The position numbers and the translations under genes are program-made. DNA of 64,000 bases from an uncultured Rhizobiaceae group bacterium (GTDB lineage Bacteria > Pseudomonadota > Alphaproteobacteria > Rhizobiales > Rhizobiaceae), in contig CALLUS010000026.1 of the NCBI GenBank assembly GCA_938010435.1, positions 1 through 64,000 on the forward strand. Direction: 5' to 3'. The notes under the pieces were generated by a model. That model searched no databases, was not told the origin of the DNA, and saw only the letters and a list, made by a program, of their open reading frames with translations. Shown here in pieces: positions 19,302 to 30,060 of the stretch (positions are counted from its first letter, which is position 1; every line of letters starts with the position of its first letter).

Positions 19302-20921
19302 TTACGCAAACCACCAGCGTTCAGCAAGCTTGTTGCCATCATTCTGCCAATTAGCTGCAACCTGTTCACCGTGGGTCAGCTTCTTACTGTGTGCGGAAAT
19401 GAAGTTCGCCCACATAGCAACAATTGCACCACCATCATCATGAAGCAGCTGTTGCGCTTCAAAATACTGGCTCTGACGTTTTGTTTCGTCAGTTTCAGCA
19501 CGTGCCTGAACCACAACTTCATTGAAGCGTGTGGCTGAGTCTGTGTCACGCCATGCAGTGTCGTTCCAGTTGTTGTCTTTCGTGTACGCAGATGAATACA
19601 TCCAATCCTGTGTCGGACGACCACCCCAATAACAAGCACACCAGCCTTTTTTATTCCAAACGTTGGACCAGTAACCATCATTAGGCTCACGCACGAGCTC
19701 GATTTCAATGCCTGCTTTTTTCGCAGAAGCCGCAATGAGCTGGCCAGCATCAACAGCACCAGCGAATGCCGCATCAGCAACAGACAATTTGATTGGTCCT
19801 GAATGACCGGATTTCTTGTAATGCTCAGCAGCTTTTTCAGGGTCAAATGTGCGCTGTGCTATCTTGTCATTGAAGAACGGCATTACACCATTCACTGGAA
19901 TATCGTTACCAGCAACACCATGACCAAGCAGAACTTTATCCACCAATTCTTGGCGGTCAATCGCCAATTTCAAAGCCATGCGCAAATCAGCATTTCCAAA
20001 TGGCTCTACATCAAGACGCATTGGAAATGTGTAATGCTGTGTGCCTGTGGTTTCGAGAATATCCAATGTTGGAACTTTGCCAAGAAGCGCAACAGTTTTC
20101 GGATCAATTGCATCTGCGATATCCACATCACCGTTCAACATGGCACTTTGACGTGCTGTTGGATCGACAACAGACAGCAATTCAACTTCGTCGAAATGGG
20201 CTGAATCAGCTTTCCAGTAGTTTGGATTGCGTTTGAATGATGCGCGCACACCACCTTCAAAGTCGTTCAACAGATAACCGCCTGAACCATTGTCCTTTGC
20301 AGAAACGTCAACTTTTCCAGCACCATCCGATGCCATAACCATGAGGTGATAGTCGCTCACGATGTAAGGGAAATCGGCATTGCCTGATTCCATTTCAAAG
20401 ATGACGCGATTATCGCCGTCTTTCTTGATGTCTTTCACCGCAGTTACGAGCGCTTTCGCCCCGGACTTCGTATCTTTACCACGGTGAATGTTAAAGCTTG
20501 CGATAACATCATCAGCAGTCAGTGTTTTGCCGTTGTGGAAAGTCACTCCTTTGCGAAGATTGAAAATCCACTTTTTGGCATCATCAGCTGGCTCGAAGCT
20601 TTCTGCCAACTCGCCGCGCAATTTTCCATCGGGGCCAATCTCTGTAAGGTGGTTGCCGCGTGAATAGATTGTGTATTGGGTAAAACCGTTGTTCGAAGTT
20701 GAGGGATCGATTGTATCTGTCGTACCGCCATAACCACTCGCATGACGTAACTTCCCACCTTTGTTAGGTGTAGCAGCCAAAACATCGGTTGCCATAGTCA
20801 TCGCTGTTGGTAACACAACACCAGCAGCCAACATTGATGTGATGAATTGTCGACGGTTTATACCACCGTTACCAAGTTTTTCAGCCTGATCTTGGATAAA
20901 GATCTTTTTCATATCGCGCAT
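19302..20921 (-). CDS. ABC transporter substrate-binding protein, family 5 (oligopeptide type)
   Basis: 539 residues. Tat signal NRRQFITSMLAAG at the N-terminus, unusual but common for family-5 solute-binding proteins of Rhizobiales. The SBP_bac_5 core is clear: 'ESFEPADDAKKWIFNLRKGVTFHNGKTLTADDV', 'NPNYWKADSAHFDEVE', 'VDPTARQSAMLNGDVDIADAI', 'LRMALKLAIDRQELV'. It captures peptides, opines or similar in the periplasm for the divergently encoded permeases and ATPase. A GGGAG box precedes the ATG at 20921. Confidence 0.92.
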   Translation of the reverse strand: MRDMKKIFIQDQAEKLGNGGINRRQFITSMLAAGVVLPTAMTMATDVLAATPNKGGKLRHASGYGGTTDTIDPSTSNNGFTQYTIYSRGNHLTEIGPDGKLRGELAESFEPADDAKKWIFNLRKGVTFHNGKTLTADDVIASFNIHRGKDTKSGAKALVTAVKDIKKDGDNRVIFEMESGNADFPYIVSDYHLMVMASDGAGKVDVSAKDNGSGGYLLNDFEGGVRASFKRNPNYWKADSAHFDEVELLSVVDPTARQSAMLNGDVDIADAIDPKTVALLGKVPTLDILETTGTQHYTFPMRLDVEPFGNADLRMALKLAIDRQELVDKVLLGHGVAGNDIPVNGVMPFFNDKIAQRTFDPEKAAEHYKKSGHSGPIKLSVADAAFAGAVDAGQLIAASAKKAGIEIELVREPNDGYWSNVWNKKGWCACYWGGRPTQDWMYSSAYTKDNNWNDTAWRDTDSATRFNEVVVQARAETDETKRQSQYFEAQQLLHDDGGAIVAMWANFISAHSKKLTHGEQVAANWQNDGNKLAERWWFA

Positions 20922-21174
20922 TCGCGTTTCTCCCTTTGTAGTTATTCAACGTTCAATTTGTGATCGAAGCGATCAATTTGATCGACGTTAGGGAAACACA
21001 TGACAGTTTTTTATGCAAATGCGGGAATTCATAAATTCCCTGCAAACATATTGTCTTTGTACAAAAAATTTAAATCCACTCCCCCTGTTTACAGGGCCAT
21101 TTGTGTTCGCTTACCATCTGATTTCGAGAAGCCTAAAACGGCTTTGTGAGTTTCGGGAGTTGGGAGGCGACCGT

Positions 21175-22146
21175 TTGCACCCTGTTTTTATAACCATTCT
21201 GCAACGGCTTGGCCTTGGCCTACTGACGCTCTTTCTTGTTTCCATAATCATTTTTTCATCAATCGCGTTTTTGCCGGGTGATTTTGGCGAACAGGTTCTT
21301 GGTCAAAATGCATTGCCGGAAACTGTTGCCGCTTTCCGCCGTGAACTTGGTTTGGATCAACCTGCGTGGTGGCGTTATATCCAATGGGTCACCGCAGTTC
21401 TTCAAGGCGATTTTGGAACTTCATTTTCCGGCCGCGCCTCTTCTGGCGCTAACGAAGCCCGCACTGTCGTCGAACTTATTGGGCCGCGTCTTTGGAACAC
21501 ATTGTTCTTAGCTGGCATGACCGCCATTATCGCGGTACCTTTATCTTTGTTCCTTGGCATCACAGCTGCTTTAAAACGTAATTCGTTTTACGACCGTTCA
21601 GTAAACGCTGTAACATTGACCACGATTTCATTTCCAGAATTCTTTTTGGCCTATTTGCTGATCGTTTTCTTGGCTGGTTTTTTCCCAACACTTTCCACGG
21701 TTAACGACAACACAGAGTTTGGAGAAAGGGTTTACAAGATTGCTCTTCCCGCTTTGACCATGACCTTGGTCATCGTGGCGCACATGATGCGGATGACGCG
21801 AGCTTCAATCATCAATCTACTCGCCAGCCCTTATGTGGAAATGGCGCAGTTGAAAGGTGTATCTCGCTCGAAAGTAATCTTAAAACATGTGCTGCCAAAC
21901 GCTTGGGCACCGATTGCGACCGTGATTGCATTTAACCTGGCTTATCTCGTTGTGGGGGTGGTCGTTGTTGAAGTTGTTTTTGTTTATCCGGGAATCGGGC
22001 AATTGATGGTCGATTCGGTTAGTGCACGTGACATTCCTGTTGCACAAGCTTGTGCCCTTATTTTTGCGGCCACCTACATAATTCTCAACCTGTTGGCGGA
22101 TGTGATCGGCATTGTGACCAACCCAAGATTGTTGCACCCCAGATGA
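21175..22146 (+). CDS. ABC transporter permease, DppB type
   Basis: 323 residues if started at the TTG at 21175, which has GGGAGG 8 nt upstream and puts the N-terminus at 'HPVFITILQRLGLGLL', the normal position for DppB-type permeases. The open frame extends back to 21013, but that stretch lacks a ribosome binding site and homologous look. Six membrane segments and the EAA-type loop 'YVEMAQLKGVSRSKVILKHVLPNA' near residue 235 contact the ATPase. First gene of the transporter operon, divergent from the binding protein. Confidence 0.88.
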   Translation: MHPVFITILQRLGLGLLTLFLVSIIIFSSIAFLPGDFGEQVLGQNALPETVAAFRRELGLDQPAWWRYIQWVTAVLQGDFGTSFSGRASSGANEARTVVELIGPRLWNTLFLAGMTAIIAVPLSLFLGITAALKRNSFYDRSVNAVTLTTISFPEFFLAYLLIVFLAGFFPTLSTVNDNTEFGERVYKIALPALTMTLVIVAHMMRMTRASIINLLASPYVEMAQLKGVSRSKVILKHVLPNAWAPIATVIAFNLAYLVVGVVVVEVVFVYPGIGQLMVDSVSARDIPVAQACALIFAATYIILNLLADVIGIVTNPRLLHPR

Positions 22147-23075
22147 ACGAAGAAAAAACATATTCAGCTGCCGGTGAAGTGGGGCAAGTTCGGGTCCGTC
22201 GTTCTCGATGGGAACGCATTCGTATTGAACTTAAGAAGGCTCCAGTCTCGGCGTGGTTCGGAATGATCGTCATTGCGATCTACGCGTTTGTGGCCATTTT
22301 CGCACAATTTTTGGCTCCGTTTGGTGAGGCACAAATTTTTCCAAAAGCCGATTTGCCATGGGCCATGTTGGGCGGGGAAACACAACACTTTTTCGGCACT
22401 GATCAAATCGGGCGAGATACACTGTCGCGAATGATTTTTGGCGCACAAAACACAATCGGAATTGCTCTCACAACAACTGTATTGTCATTTTTAATCGGCG
22501 GAAGTCTTGGTCTTATAGCAGCTATCAATCAATCTTGGCTGGACCAACTCTTGAGCCGTGGTGTCGACGTTATCATGTCCATTCCAAGTTTGATTTTTGC
22601 TCTTATGCTTTTGAGCATTTTTGGATCATCCATTCCCACATTGATATTCATTATTGCTGCGTTAGATTCCACACGCGTTTTTCGTCTAACGCGTTCTGTC
22701 GCAATCAATGTCGTCGTTATGGACTATGTTGAAGCCGCGCGCTTACGCGGCGAAGGTTTGGGCTGGGTGATGCGACGAGAGATTCTACCAAACATTCTTC
22801 CTCCATTGGTTGCAGAATTTGGCCTGCGTTTTTCATTCGTATTCTTAATCATCGCAGCTCTTTCTTTCCTTGGTCTTGGTATTCAACCACCTACGGCTGA
22901 CTGGGGTTCTATGGTGCGAGATGGATCAAGGTTTATCCAATTTGTCGCCTATGATTGGACGCTGGCACTACCATCCTTGCTGCCAGCAGGTGCCGTTGCA
23001 TTGTTGACCGTGGCGGTGAATTTTGTAGTCGATTGGTTCCTGCACAAAACAAGTGGGTTGCGTGATGAGCACTAA
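22143..23075 (+). CDS. ABC transporter permease, DppC type
   Basis: 310 residues. The ATG at 22143 overlaps the stop of the previous gene (ATGA), a translational-coupling arrangement. Starts with a basic cytoplasmic N-terminus, then TM1 with 'APVSAWFGMIVIAIYAFVAIFAQFLAPFG', the periplasmic loop 'FFGTDQIGRDTLSRMIFGAQNT', and the EAA loop 'MDYVEAARLRGEGLGWVMRREILPNI'. Heterodimer partner of the DppB-type permease. Confidence 0.92.
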   Translation: MNEEKTYSAAGEVGQVRVRRSRWERIRIELKKAPVSAWFGMIVIAIYAFVAIFAQFLAPFGEAQIFPKADLPWAMLGGETQHFFGTDQIGRDTLSRMIFGAQNTIGIALTTTVLSFLIGGSLGLIAAINQSWLDQLLSRGVDVIMSIPSLIFALMLLSIFGSSIPTLIFIIAALDSTRVFRLTRSVAINVVVMDYVEAARLRGEGLGWVMRREILPNILPPLVAEFGLRFSFVFLIIAALSFLGLGIQPPTADWGSMVRDGSRFIQFVAYDWTLALPSLLPAGAVALLTVAVNFVVDWFLHKTSGLRDEH

Positions 23076-24693
23076 TACCGAACAACGTGGCGAAAAAGGC
23101 GATATCCTGCTCGATATGCGCGACGTGCGTATTGATGGTTTCAGCGATGAACGCTGGCATGAGATTATCAAAGGTGTTGATCTCACTCTCAAACGCGGCG
23201 AAGTGCTTGGCCTGATTGGTGAATCCGGTGCGGGGAAATCCACACTTGGTAAAGCCGCCATGGGTTATGCGCAGCCGGGTTGCAAAATCAAATCCGGTTC
23301 CATCATGTTTGATGGCATTGATTTAATGGCGGCCACAGAAGCAGAGAAACGCGAACTTTGGGGATCGCGCATTGCTTATGTGGCGCAATCAGCAGCCGCA
23401 TCATTCAACCCTGCCCACCGTTTGCTCGACCAAACAATCGAAGCCACCGTTGGACATAACGTAAGTTCGGAAGAAGATGCACGAAAAGACGCTGTCGAAC
23501 TTTATGATTCTCTCTCCCTCCCCCATCCTAATTCAATCGGAGAGCGTTACCCGCACCAAGTTTCAGGCGGGCAGTTGCAACGTGTCATGACGGCAATGGC
23601 TATGTCCCCACGACCGGATCTCATTATTTTTGACGAACCCACCACTGCGCTTGATGTGACAACACAAGTGGAAGTTTTGCTTGCCATGCGTGAGATTGTA
23701 GAGCGGTTCAACACAGCCGCAATCTATATCACCCATGACCTTGCTGTTGTGGCACAGATGGCCGATCGCATAAAAGTTCTGCGTTATGGCGAGGAAGTGG
23801 AAGATGCCACCACGGAATCCATGTTATCAGCACCTAAAGAGGATTATACAAAATCACTATGGTCTGTGCGTGCATTGGAAAAATCGGAAAGCCCGTCTGA
23901 CGACATCGTTCTTGATATTAAGAACATCGACGCAGCCTATGCGCGTTCTGTTAAAGTCCTGAAAGACGTTTCAATCAAAGTTCCACGTGGCCGAACAGTA
24001 TCGATTGTGGGTGAATCCGGATCTGGAAAATCCACAACTGCGCGGGTTTTAACGGGTTTACTCCCCCCGGAAGCTGGAACGATTAAGTTCAACGGTGAAG
24101 TTCTTCCAGCCGAATTGAAGAACCGCAGCAAAGATCAGCTGCGCCGCATCCAAATGATTTATCAAATGGCCGATACCGCCATGAACCCCAAACAAACTGT
24201 GGGTGAAATCATCGGGCGACCATTGGATTTCTACCACGAACTCAGTGGCGCAGATCGCGACAAACGCGTTTCTGAATTGCTAGACTTGATCGAACTGGAT
24301 GACAGTTTTATCGACCGTCTCCCAAGCGAATTGTCCGGCGGTCAAAAGCAACGTATTTGCATTGCGCGCGCGTTAGCTGCAGAGCCCGAAGTGATTATCT
24401 GCGACGAAGTAACATCCGCTCTCGACCAGATTGTTCAAGAAGGTATCCTCAAACTACTCCTGCGTTTGCAGAAAGAATTGGGCATTACCTATTTATTTAT
24501 CACCCACGACATTGCAGTTGTAAGTGCGATTTCAGATGAGATCGTCGTGATGTTCCAAGGTGAAGTGGTTGAACAAGGTTTGAAAAGCCAAATCCTACAA
24601 CCACCCTATCCCGATTACACCCAATTACTGTTATCATCAGTTCCGGAAATGGACCCTAACTGGCTCGATAAATTTGTAGAAGCTCGCGATTGA
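23065..24693 (+). CDS. ABC transporter ATP-binding protein with two nucleotide-binding domains
   Basis: 542 residues holding two complete ATPase domains in one chain (DppD-DppF fusion). Domain 1: Walker [10 protein letters not shown], signature VSGGQLQR, Walker B LIIFDEP. Domain 2: Walker [10 protein letters not shown], signature LSGGQKQR, Walker B VIICDEV where Val replaces the usual Pro after DE. Start at the ATG at 23065 overlaps the preceding permease by 11 bp. It energises uptake with the two permeases and the binding protein at 19302-20921. Confidence 0.93.
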   Translation: MSTNTEQRGEKGDILLDMRDVRIDGFSDERWHEIIKGVDLTLKRGEVLGLIGESGAGKSTLGKAAMGYAQPGCKIKSGSIMFDGIDLMAATEAEKRELWGSRIAYVAQSAAASFNPAHRLLDQTIEATVGHNVSSEEDARKDAVELYDSLSLPHPNSIGERYPHQVSGGQLQRVMTAMAMSPRPDLIIFDEPTTALDVTTQVEVLLAMREIVERFNTAAIYITHDLAVVAQMADRIKVLRYGEEVEDATTESMLSAPKEDYTKSLWSVRALEKSESPSDDIVLDIKNIDAAYARSVKVLKDVSIKVPRGRTVSIVGESGSGKSTTARVLTGLLPPEAGTIKFNGEVLPAELKNRSKDQLRRIQMIYQMADTAMNPKQTVGEIIGRPLDFYHELSGADRDKRVSELLDLIELDDSFIDRLPSELSGGQKQRICIARALAAEPEVIICDEVTSALDQIVQEGILKLLLRLQKELGITYLFITHDIAVVSAISDEIVVMFQGEVVEQGLKSQILQPPYPDYTQLLLSSVPEMDPNWLDKFVEARD

Positions 24694-24723
24694 GCCTCAA
24701 TAATAAATCAAAAATTTAGTTGT

Positions 24724-26349
24724 TTAACCTCGGCCTCTTGCGCCACCGGGTTTCCCGCGACCACCAGCATTCCCGCCACCGCCACTGCGAGGACCACCGA
24801 ACTTTCCTGACCTTGGTTTACCGGAACGTGCGCCCTTTGCGTGATGTGGTTTGCCTTTAGGCTGGTCAGAACTTCCACCTGTACTTTCAGATTTGTTGCG
24901 ACGTGCATTGCGTCGGGCACCTGAACCTGTACCGCTTGCTCCGCCACCTTCAGCTCCTTGGCGTTTCGGGCCATTTCGTCTTGCCCCTTCGCGCTTTGGT
25001 TGTTCACGACTAGATGCTTGACGGTGTTCTGCCGGGCGACCTTCTGCAGGAGCCTCAGCTTCACGTTTACCGCCACCACGGCGCGGATGTTTTTTGGGCG
25101 ATGGTTTACCTATCGAGCGCCCCTGTGATCGTTGTTTCTTTTTGGGCGTTCCATCGCCACCGCGATTACCGCCTTTGTTACGCTGCCCGCGCTTTGGTGG
25201 ATCAACCGGCGCATGGTCTTCACTACCGTCGCCATCTTCAATCGGGATTTCAATCCCCATCACCTTTTCAATTTGCCACAAAAGCTTGCGTTCATCAGGC
25301 GCACAAAACGCAATCGCACGCCCCTCACGTCCTGCACGTGCGGTACGTCCAATACGGTGAACATAGTTTTCGGGCACTTCGGGCAAGTTGTAATTGTAAA
25401 CGTGGGTTACGCCAGAAATATCGATACCGCGCGCAGCCACATCAGTCGCCACAAGAATATTTGCCTTACCGGTTTTGAACTCTTTCAACGCACGGTCGCG
25501 TTGCCCTTGGCTTTTATTGCCATGGATGGAAACCGCTTTGAAGCCGCTTGCAACAAGGTGTTTCATGAGTTTCTCAGCACCATGCTTGGTGCGGGCAAAC
25601 ACCAAAGACACAGCATCCGGATTCTCCAAAAGCGCATCTTTGAGATATTCGGTTTTAGCGCCAGATAGAATGAAACGAACGGACTGTTGCACTTTCTTGA
25701 CTGCTGTTCCAGGAGGTGAAACCTCAATACGAATTGGGTCGTTCAAAAACGCCTTTGATAAGTCCTCAACAGTTTTCGGCATGGTCGCTGAAAACAACAT
25801 GGTTTGACGCGGCTGTCGCAACAATCTCGCAATTTTGCGTAAGGGATGAATGAACCCCATATCAAGCATTTGGTCTGCTTCATCGAGCACCAAGAATGAT
25901 GTTGTATCGAGCTTGAGTGCACCACGTTCTGTAAGGTCCAACAAACGGCCTGGGGTCGCAACGAGAATATCAGTCCCCTTCATCAAATGTTTAATCTGCG
26001 AATTGATCGATTGACCACCCACAACAGAACTCACCCAAATCGGGGTTCCCTTCACATAGGTGCGCAGATTATCCGCAATCTGGTTCACCAACTCGCGCGT
26101 TGGCGCCAAAATGAGAGAGCGCGCTGATTTCACTTCCGGTCGCGCACCATCTTCCAGCAATTTATGGACCAGCGGCAAGCCAAATGCAGCCGTTTTACCA
26201 GTGCCTGTTTGGGCAAGCCCCATCACATCATGGCCTGACAGGACATAAGGGATGGCTTGTTTTTGGATTGGTGTCGGGGTCGTAATACCCTGATCACTGA
26301 GCGGGCGCAGCAATTTGCTGTTCAGCCCCAGTTCGGCAAATTCAGACAT
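24724..26349 (-). CDS. DEAD-box RNA helicase, RhlE type
   Basis: 541 residues. Q-motif 'FAELGLNSKLLRPLSDQGITTPTPIQKQAIP'; motif I AQTGTGKT; motif II DEAD in VLDEADQMLD; motif III SAT; motif VI HRIGRTARAGREG. After residue ~385 the tail is a ~155-residue basic, Gly/Arg/Lys-rich region with RGG-like repeats ('GGGKREAEAP', 'RSGGGGNAGGRGKPGGARGRG' in two pieces), expected to bind RNA non-specifically. Probably helps ribosome assembly or mRNA decay in the cold. Confidence 0.94.
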   Translation of the reverse strand: MSEFAELGLNSKLLRPLSDQGITTPTPIQKQAIPYVLSGHDVMGLAQTGTGKTAAFGLPLVHKLLEDGARPEVKSARSLILAPTRELVNQIADNLRTYVKGTPIWVSSVVGGQSINSQIKHLMKGTDILVATPGRLLDLTERGALKLDTTSFLVLDEADQMLDMGFIHPLRKIARLLRQPRQTMLFSATMPKTVEDLSKAFLNDPIRIEVSPPGTAVKKVQQSVRFILSGAKTEYLKDALLENPDAVSLVFARTKHGAEKLMKHLVASGFKAVSIHGNKSQGQRDRALKEFKTGKANILVATDVAARGIDISGVTHVYNYNLPEVPENYVHRIGRTARAGREGRAIAFCAPDERKLLWQIEKVMGIEIPIEDGDGSEDHAPVDPPKRGQRNKGGNRGGDGTPKKKQRSQGRSIGKPSPKKHPRRGGGKREAEAPAEGRPAEHRQASSREQPKREGARRNGPKRQGAEGGGASGTGSGARRNARRNKSESTGGSSDQPKGKPHHAKGARSGKPRSGKFGGPRSGGGGNAGGRGKPGGARGRG

Positions 26350-26514
26350 TTTATAGCTTTCATAAGGTGCACCCGGCTACCAATATGAAAGCAAGTGCAT
26401 GGCGCTGGGTTTCGTACCCGCGCGACAAGAGAGGGTATCCTCTCCTGACGGTATTAAGTCAAGCACGATAGGGCGTGTGGGTCAAAATGACGGTTAAGTC
26501 GAAACTATCGACTT

Positions 26515-28617
26515 CTATACATTGGGCATTCTGACTTTATTTTCCAGTGCCAGAGCTTTGCCAAGCGCGTTATCACGTTTGTAAACATCGCTGAAGAATT
26601 CAACCTTTCCAGCATCATTTGGCCATGCCGTAAAATAAGAAACGTAGACATGGACTTTAGATTTTAAACGTTGCGTCTTGTTCTTGCCTTGGTTGATTTG
26701 AGCTGAAACATCGCTGATAGATGTTCCAAGCACCGCAGCTGCCATCTTGCGTGGTTCGGCCAATCGAACGCAGCCATGGCTGTAGGCACGCTGACTGCGT
26801 TTGAACAAGCTTTTGGCAGGTGTATCGTGCATGTAAATCGAATGCTTGTTCGGGAACATAATTTTCAATTCGCCCAGCGCATTCTTTGGCCCCGGAGGTT
26901 GGCGCACGTTGTAAGGGAAATTGGCCCCAACAGACCACCAATCCACACTGGAAGATGAAATACGACGACCTCTGGTGTTCGTAACTTCATATCCTTTATT
27001 ATCGAGATAGCTCGCATTACGGCGAAGCTTAGGCAACATTTCGTTGACCAGAATAGATCGCGGAATGCCCCAATACGGATTATATTCTACGTAATCGATC
27101 GTATCATGGAAGAAATTTGTCTGATTGGATTCTTTGCCCACAACAGTGCGCATAGAAAGTTTCTTCAAGCCATCTTTATACAAAGTTGCGCGATAAGCCG
27201 GCTGATTGATAAATACGTGGTTCGGCCCCAAACGATCGGGATGCCAACGCAAACGCTCCATCGCATACAAAACCTTGTTCAGTTTCACAGCAGGGTTGTC
27301 GCCAATCATGCGTGCAATTGTGTTGCGACCCACAATTCCATCAGGCTTTAGTTTTTTAGACCGTTGAAAGTCCTTCACCAGCGCCACAACATCGTCTTCG
27401 TAAAGACCTTCAGAGTGATCGACAGCAAAGACATCGAAGTGGTCCGCCAGCATGTCATTGTCTGCCTTGCGGCGAATGCTTTCGACAATATTGGCAACTT
27501 GATCGTTTGTTTGGCCCGGACGAATGAAAGTTCCCGATTTAATCGAAACGGCTTTGAAACCTTTGGAGGTTTCACGCAATTTTTTAAGCTCGATCCGCAA
27601 AGCAGCAAACGCTTTGTCTCTCGGATGTGAGTTCAGCAGAACATTTTGCGGATCATCAGCCTTCGAAAGATTGCTTAACGACTTTAAATAGTTGTTCTGC
27701 AAACCTTTGAAATCATGATAGCCACTGACACGGTTTGGGTCCACCAACCCGTGGCGTGCATCATTTGCATAGCGCAACGCATTGACGGTCAGGGTAAATT
27801 CAAACTCCATAGCAGCTTGCAACATGAGATCGCCGTCAACAGCAGCATCGAACAAATAATCAGGCACTTGATAATGATCAGCAGTCAGTCCAAACGCATC
27901 AGCATCTTCTAAAACAGAGATCAGCTCTTTAGCACTTTGGGTCGGCTGACCTGTGCCATCAATCCAAAGAAACTCTGGAGATTTTTTATAATGCGCGGTG
28001 ATCGCTTTAGAGAGTGATTTAGGCGCTCTCAGTGAAATTCTCGACAAATGTTGCGCCCCCGCAGACAGATGCATGACGGGTTTTACAACCTCAACCTCAG
28101 GTTTTACATCGACAGAACCAACACTTGTTGTATCCGGCTCTAATGGTCTCACTGGTGATGAAGTTAGAATGACCGTTGCTTGTTCTGATTCAATATTTTG
28201 CAATTTGGTTTCTTGCAATTTTGACATTTCATCAGCAAGCAATTTTGCATTGTAAGCAGTGAATGCGCCTGTAAGTGCAGTGAGTTTCACGGTTTGAATG
28301 GAGCGCGGGAAGTAAGTTTTAAAACCTACTCTCTCAATTTTTGCAGGCTTTGCAGCAGTCGTTCTGCGCTTTTTCTTTATTGCATCACTTCTTTTTCGCT
28401 TCGTGCGATTAATAGCTTGCTGTCTGCGGCGCTCTTGCTCTTCCCACAAACGAATACGGCGCTCCTGTTTGCGCAAGCGACGTTCTTGGCGGCGTTTGGC
28501 AGTTTTGGGAAACAGTGATTCAAACAGGCTTCTTGCTTCCACTTGCGCCGGCATAAAAGCCGGCGAAGCAACAGTCAGAAAAGTGGACGCAAGAGCGAGT
28601 GTTAAAATTTTACGCAT
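26515..28617 (-). CDS. L,D-transpeptidase (YcbB/YkuD type)
   Basis: 700 residues. Signal peptide at the N-terminus, then a very basic Arg/Lys segment (residues ~30-85) that may contact the wall. A YcbB-like scaffold domain and a peptidoglycan-binding domain ('VALVKDFQRSKKLKPDGIVGRNTIARM', ~430) precede the YkuD catalytic domain with SHGCVRL, catalytic Cys near residue 616, and the upstream 'YMHDTP'. It forms 3-3 cross-links or anchors proteins in peptidoglycan, the main cross-link of Rhizobiales. Confidence 0.93.
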   Translation of the reverse strand: MRKILTLALASTFLTVASPAFMPAQVEARSLFESLFPKTAKRRQERRLRKQERRIRLWEEQERRRQQAINRTKRKRSDAIKKKRRTTAAKPAKIERVGFKTYFPRSIQTVKLTALTGAFTAYNAKLLADEMSKLQETKLQNIESEQATVILTSSPVRPLEPDTTSVGSVDVKPEVEVVKPVMHLSAGAQHLSRISLRAPKSLSKAITAHYKKSPEFLWIDGTGQPTQSAKELISVLEDADAFGLTADHYQVPDYLFDAAVDGDLMLQAAMEFEFTLTVNALRYANDARHGLVDPNRVSGYHDFKGLQNNYLKSLSNLSKADDPQNVLLNSHPRDKAFAALRIELKKLRETSKGFKAVSIKSGTFIRPGQTNDQVANIVESIRRKADNDMLADHFDVFAVDHSEGLYEDDVVALVKDFQRSKKLKPDGIVGRNTIARMIGDNPAVKLNKVLYAMERLRWHPDRLGPNHVFINQPAYRATLYKDGLKKLSMRTVVGKESNQTNFFHDTIDYVEYNPYWGIPRSILVNEMLPKLRRNASYLDNKGYEVTNTRGRRISSSSVDWWSVGANFPYNVRQPPGPKNALGELKIMFPNKHSIYMHDTPAKSLFKRSQRAYSHGCVRLAEPRKMAAAVLGTSISDVSAQINQGKNKTQRLKSKVHVYVSYFTAWPNDAGKVEFFSDVYKRDNALGKALALENKVRMPNV

Positions 28618-28825
28618 GAACGGAAACCATCTAGATTAGGAAGATTTGTCACAGTTTTTGTAACCGATTGGATCGACACTCCCAGATATCGATTGCTATC
28701 GTATTAAGACGTCGACATTATTTTCATAATTTTGCACACTTACGTAACGTAAATCAACACCTCAAAGATAACAACTTCGCGGGTGTGACAATAAAGCGAC
28801 CCTGCACGCGTAAAAGCGCTAAGCT

Positions 28826-29809
28826 TTATAGGCCTCGATTGGCCTCAAACTGGCCGTGTTTTCGGTATCGTACCATATAGTTCGGCAATATAGACCCAAT
28901 AGATTGAGGTGTGATCCCTAGCCCTTCAAGTGTGTTGCTCGTATTTTCAGCAGAAGCAGACACCACGTTGTCGGTTTTCAACATTTCCACTTGATCAGGC
29001 GTTATGGGTGCACCGGGCGCATATTGAGCCATTCCACCAATCGCTTTCGCAATCCCAAATGGTAACGAGATAAATCCGCGCGATCTTTCAATAATCGCCA
29101 GCATTTTTTCAAGGCATGCTTTGAACGTTAGCACCTCTGGTCCACCCAACTCCAAAACTGTACCGGGGGCGACTTTGCCATCAACTGCCAACGCAATTGC
29201 TTCCGCCACATCGCCCACGTAAACAGGTTGCAATTTGGTTTGCCCGCCACCAATCAAAGGCAGCACCGGTGCAAGACGTGCCATCGCGCCAAAACGATTG
29301 AAGAAATCATCTTCTGGACCAAACACGATGGAAGGTCGCATAATAATAGCATCTGCAGCTGCTTCACGTACCAGCTGTTCGCCAAGTGCTTTCGTACGCA
29401 AATAGCTGGCATCGGAATCAAGATCAGCACCAATCGCAGACATTTGAATCATTTTGGCACCAGCAATCGTTGCAGCTTCTGCAACCCAACCAGCTCCACG
29501 GGCTTGCAAACTATCGAACTTTTGCTTGCCGCCTTCAGCCAAAATACCAACAAGATTGATCACAACATCAGCCCCTTCCACCGCACGATCAATAGACCAG
29601 CGGTAACGTAAATTGGCTTGGACACAGTGGATTTGCCCAACATTGCCAAGGGGTTGTAAATGTCCGGCCAAATCGGGTCTACGACAGGCAACGCAAATCC
29701 GGTAGCCACGTTTGACCAAAGCACGAACCACATGGCGGCCAACAAAACCGGACCCGCCAAATACGGTAACAAGTTTTGGTCCTTGGTTGGATGAATTCGA
29801 TTGGGTCAT
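28826..29809 (-). CDS. Complex I NDUFA9 subunit family NAD(P)-binding protein
   Basis: 327 residues. N-terminal Rossmann signature VTVFGGSGFVGRHVVRAL, then 'GADVVINLVGIL', 'AKMIQMSAIGADLDSDASYLRTKALGE' and 'MRPSIVFGPEDDFFNRF', the pattern of atypical short-chain dehydrogenases related to NDUFA9. In Alphaproteobacteria this gene is often unlinked to nuo genes. Probably associated with respiratory complex I assembly or NADPH binding. Confidence 0.88.
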   Translation of the reverse strand: MTQSNSSNQGPKLVTVFGGSGFVGRHVVRALVKRGYRICVACRRPDLAGHLQPLGNVGQIHCVQANLRYRWSIDRAVEGADVVINLVGILAEGGKQKFDSLQARGAGWVAEAATIAGAKMIQMSAIGADLDSDASYLRTKALGEQLVREAAADAIIMRPSIVFGPEDDFFNRFGAMARLAPVLPLIGGGQTKLQPVYVGDVAEAIALAVDGKVAPGTVLELGGPEVLTFKACLEKMLAIIERSRGFISLPFGIAKAIGGMAQYAPGAPITPDQVEMLKTDNVVSASAENTSNTLEGLGITPQSIGSILPNYMVRYRKHGQFEANRGL

Positions 29810-30060
29810 AGAGCAACTCCGGCATGGATTTTCTGTGCGCGCGGTTCGTCGCGCATTTTGGTTCTATCTGCATTGAAAACTGAACGAAAGCCCTGCCGCA
29901 CTCAAACCAGCCAAGAATTCGAAACAATCGTATTTCTCATTACTCCTAATGAAAAACAGAACACACTTTCAACGATGTGATTTAACCGCACATCCACGCT
30001 TCAAAGGAGATTGACACACCGCCACCAGCCCCCTAGACACGCTTCGCAGCCCCTTCTGAT

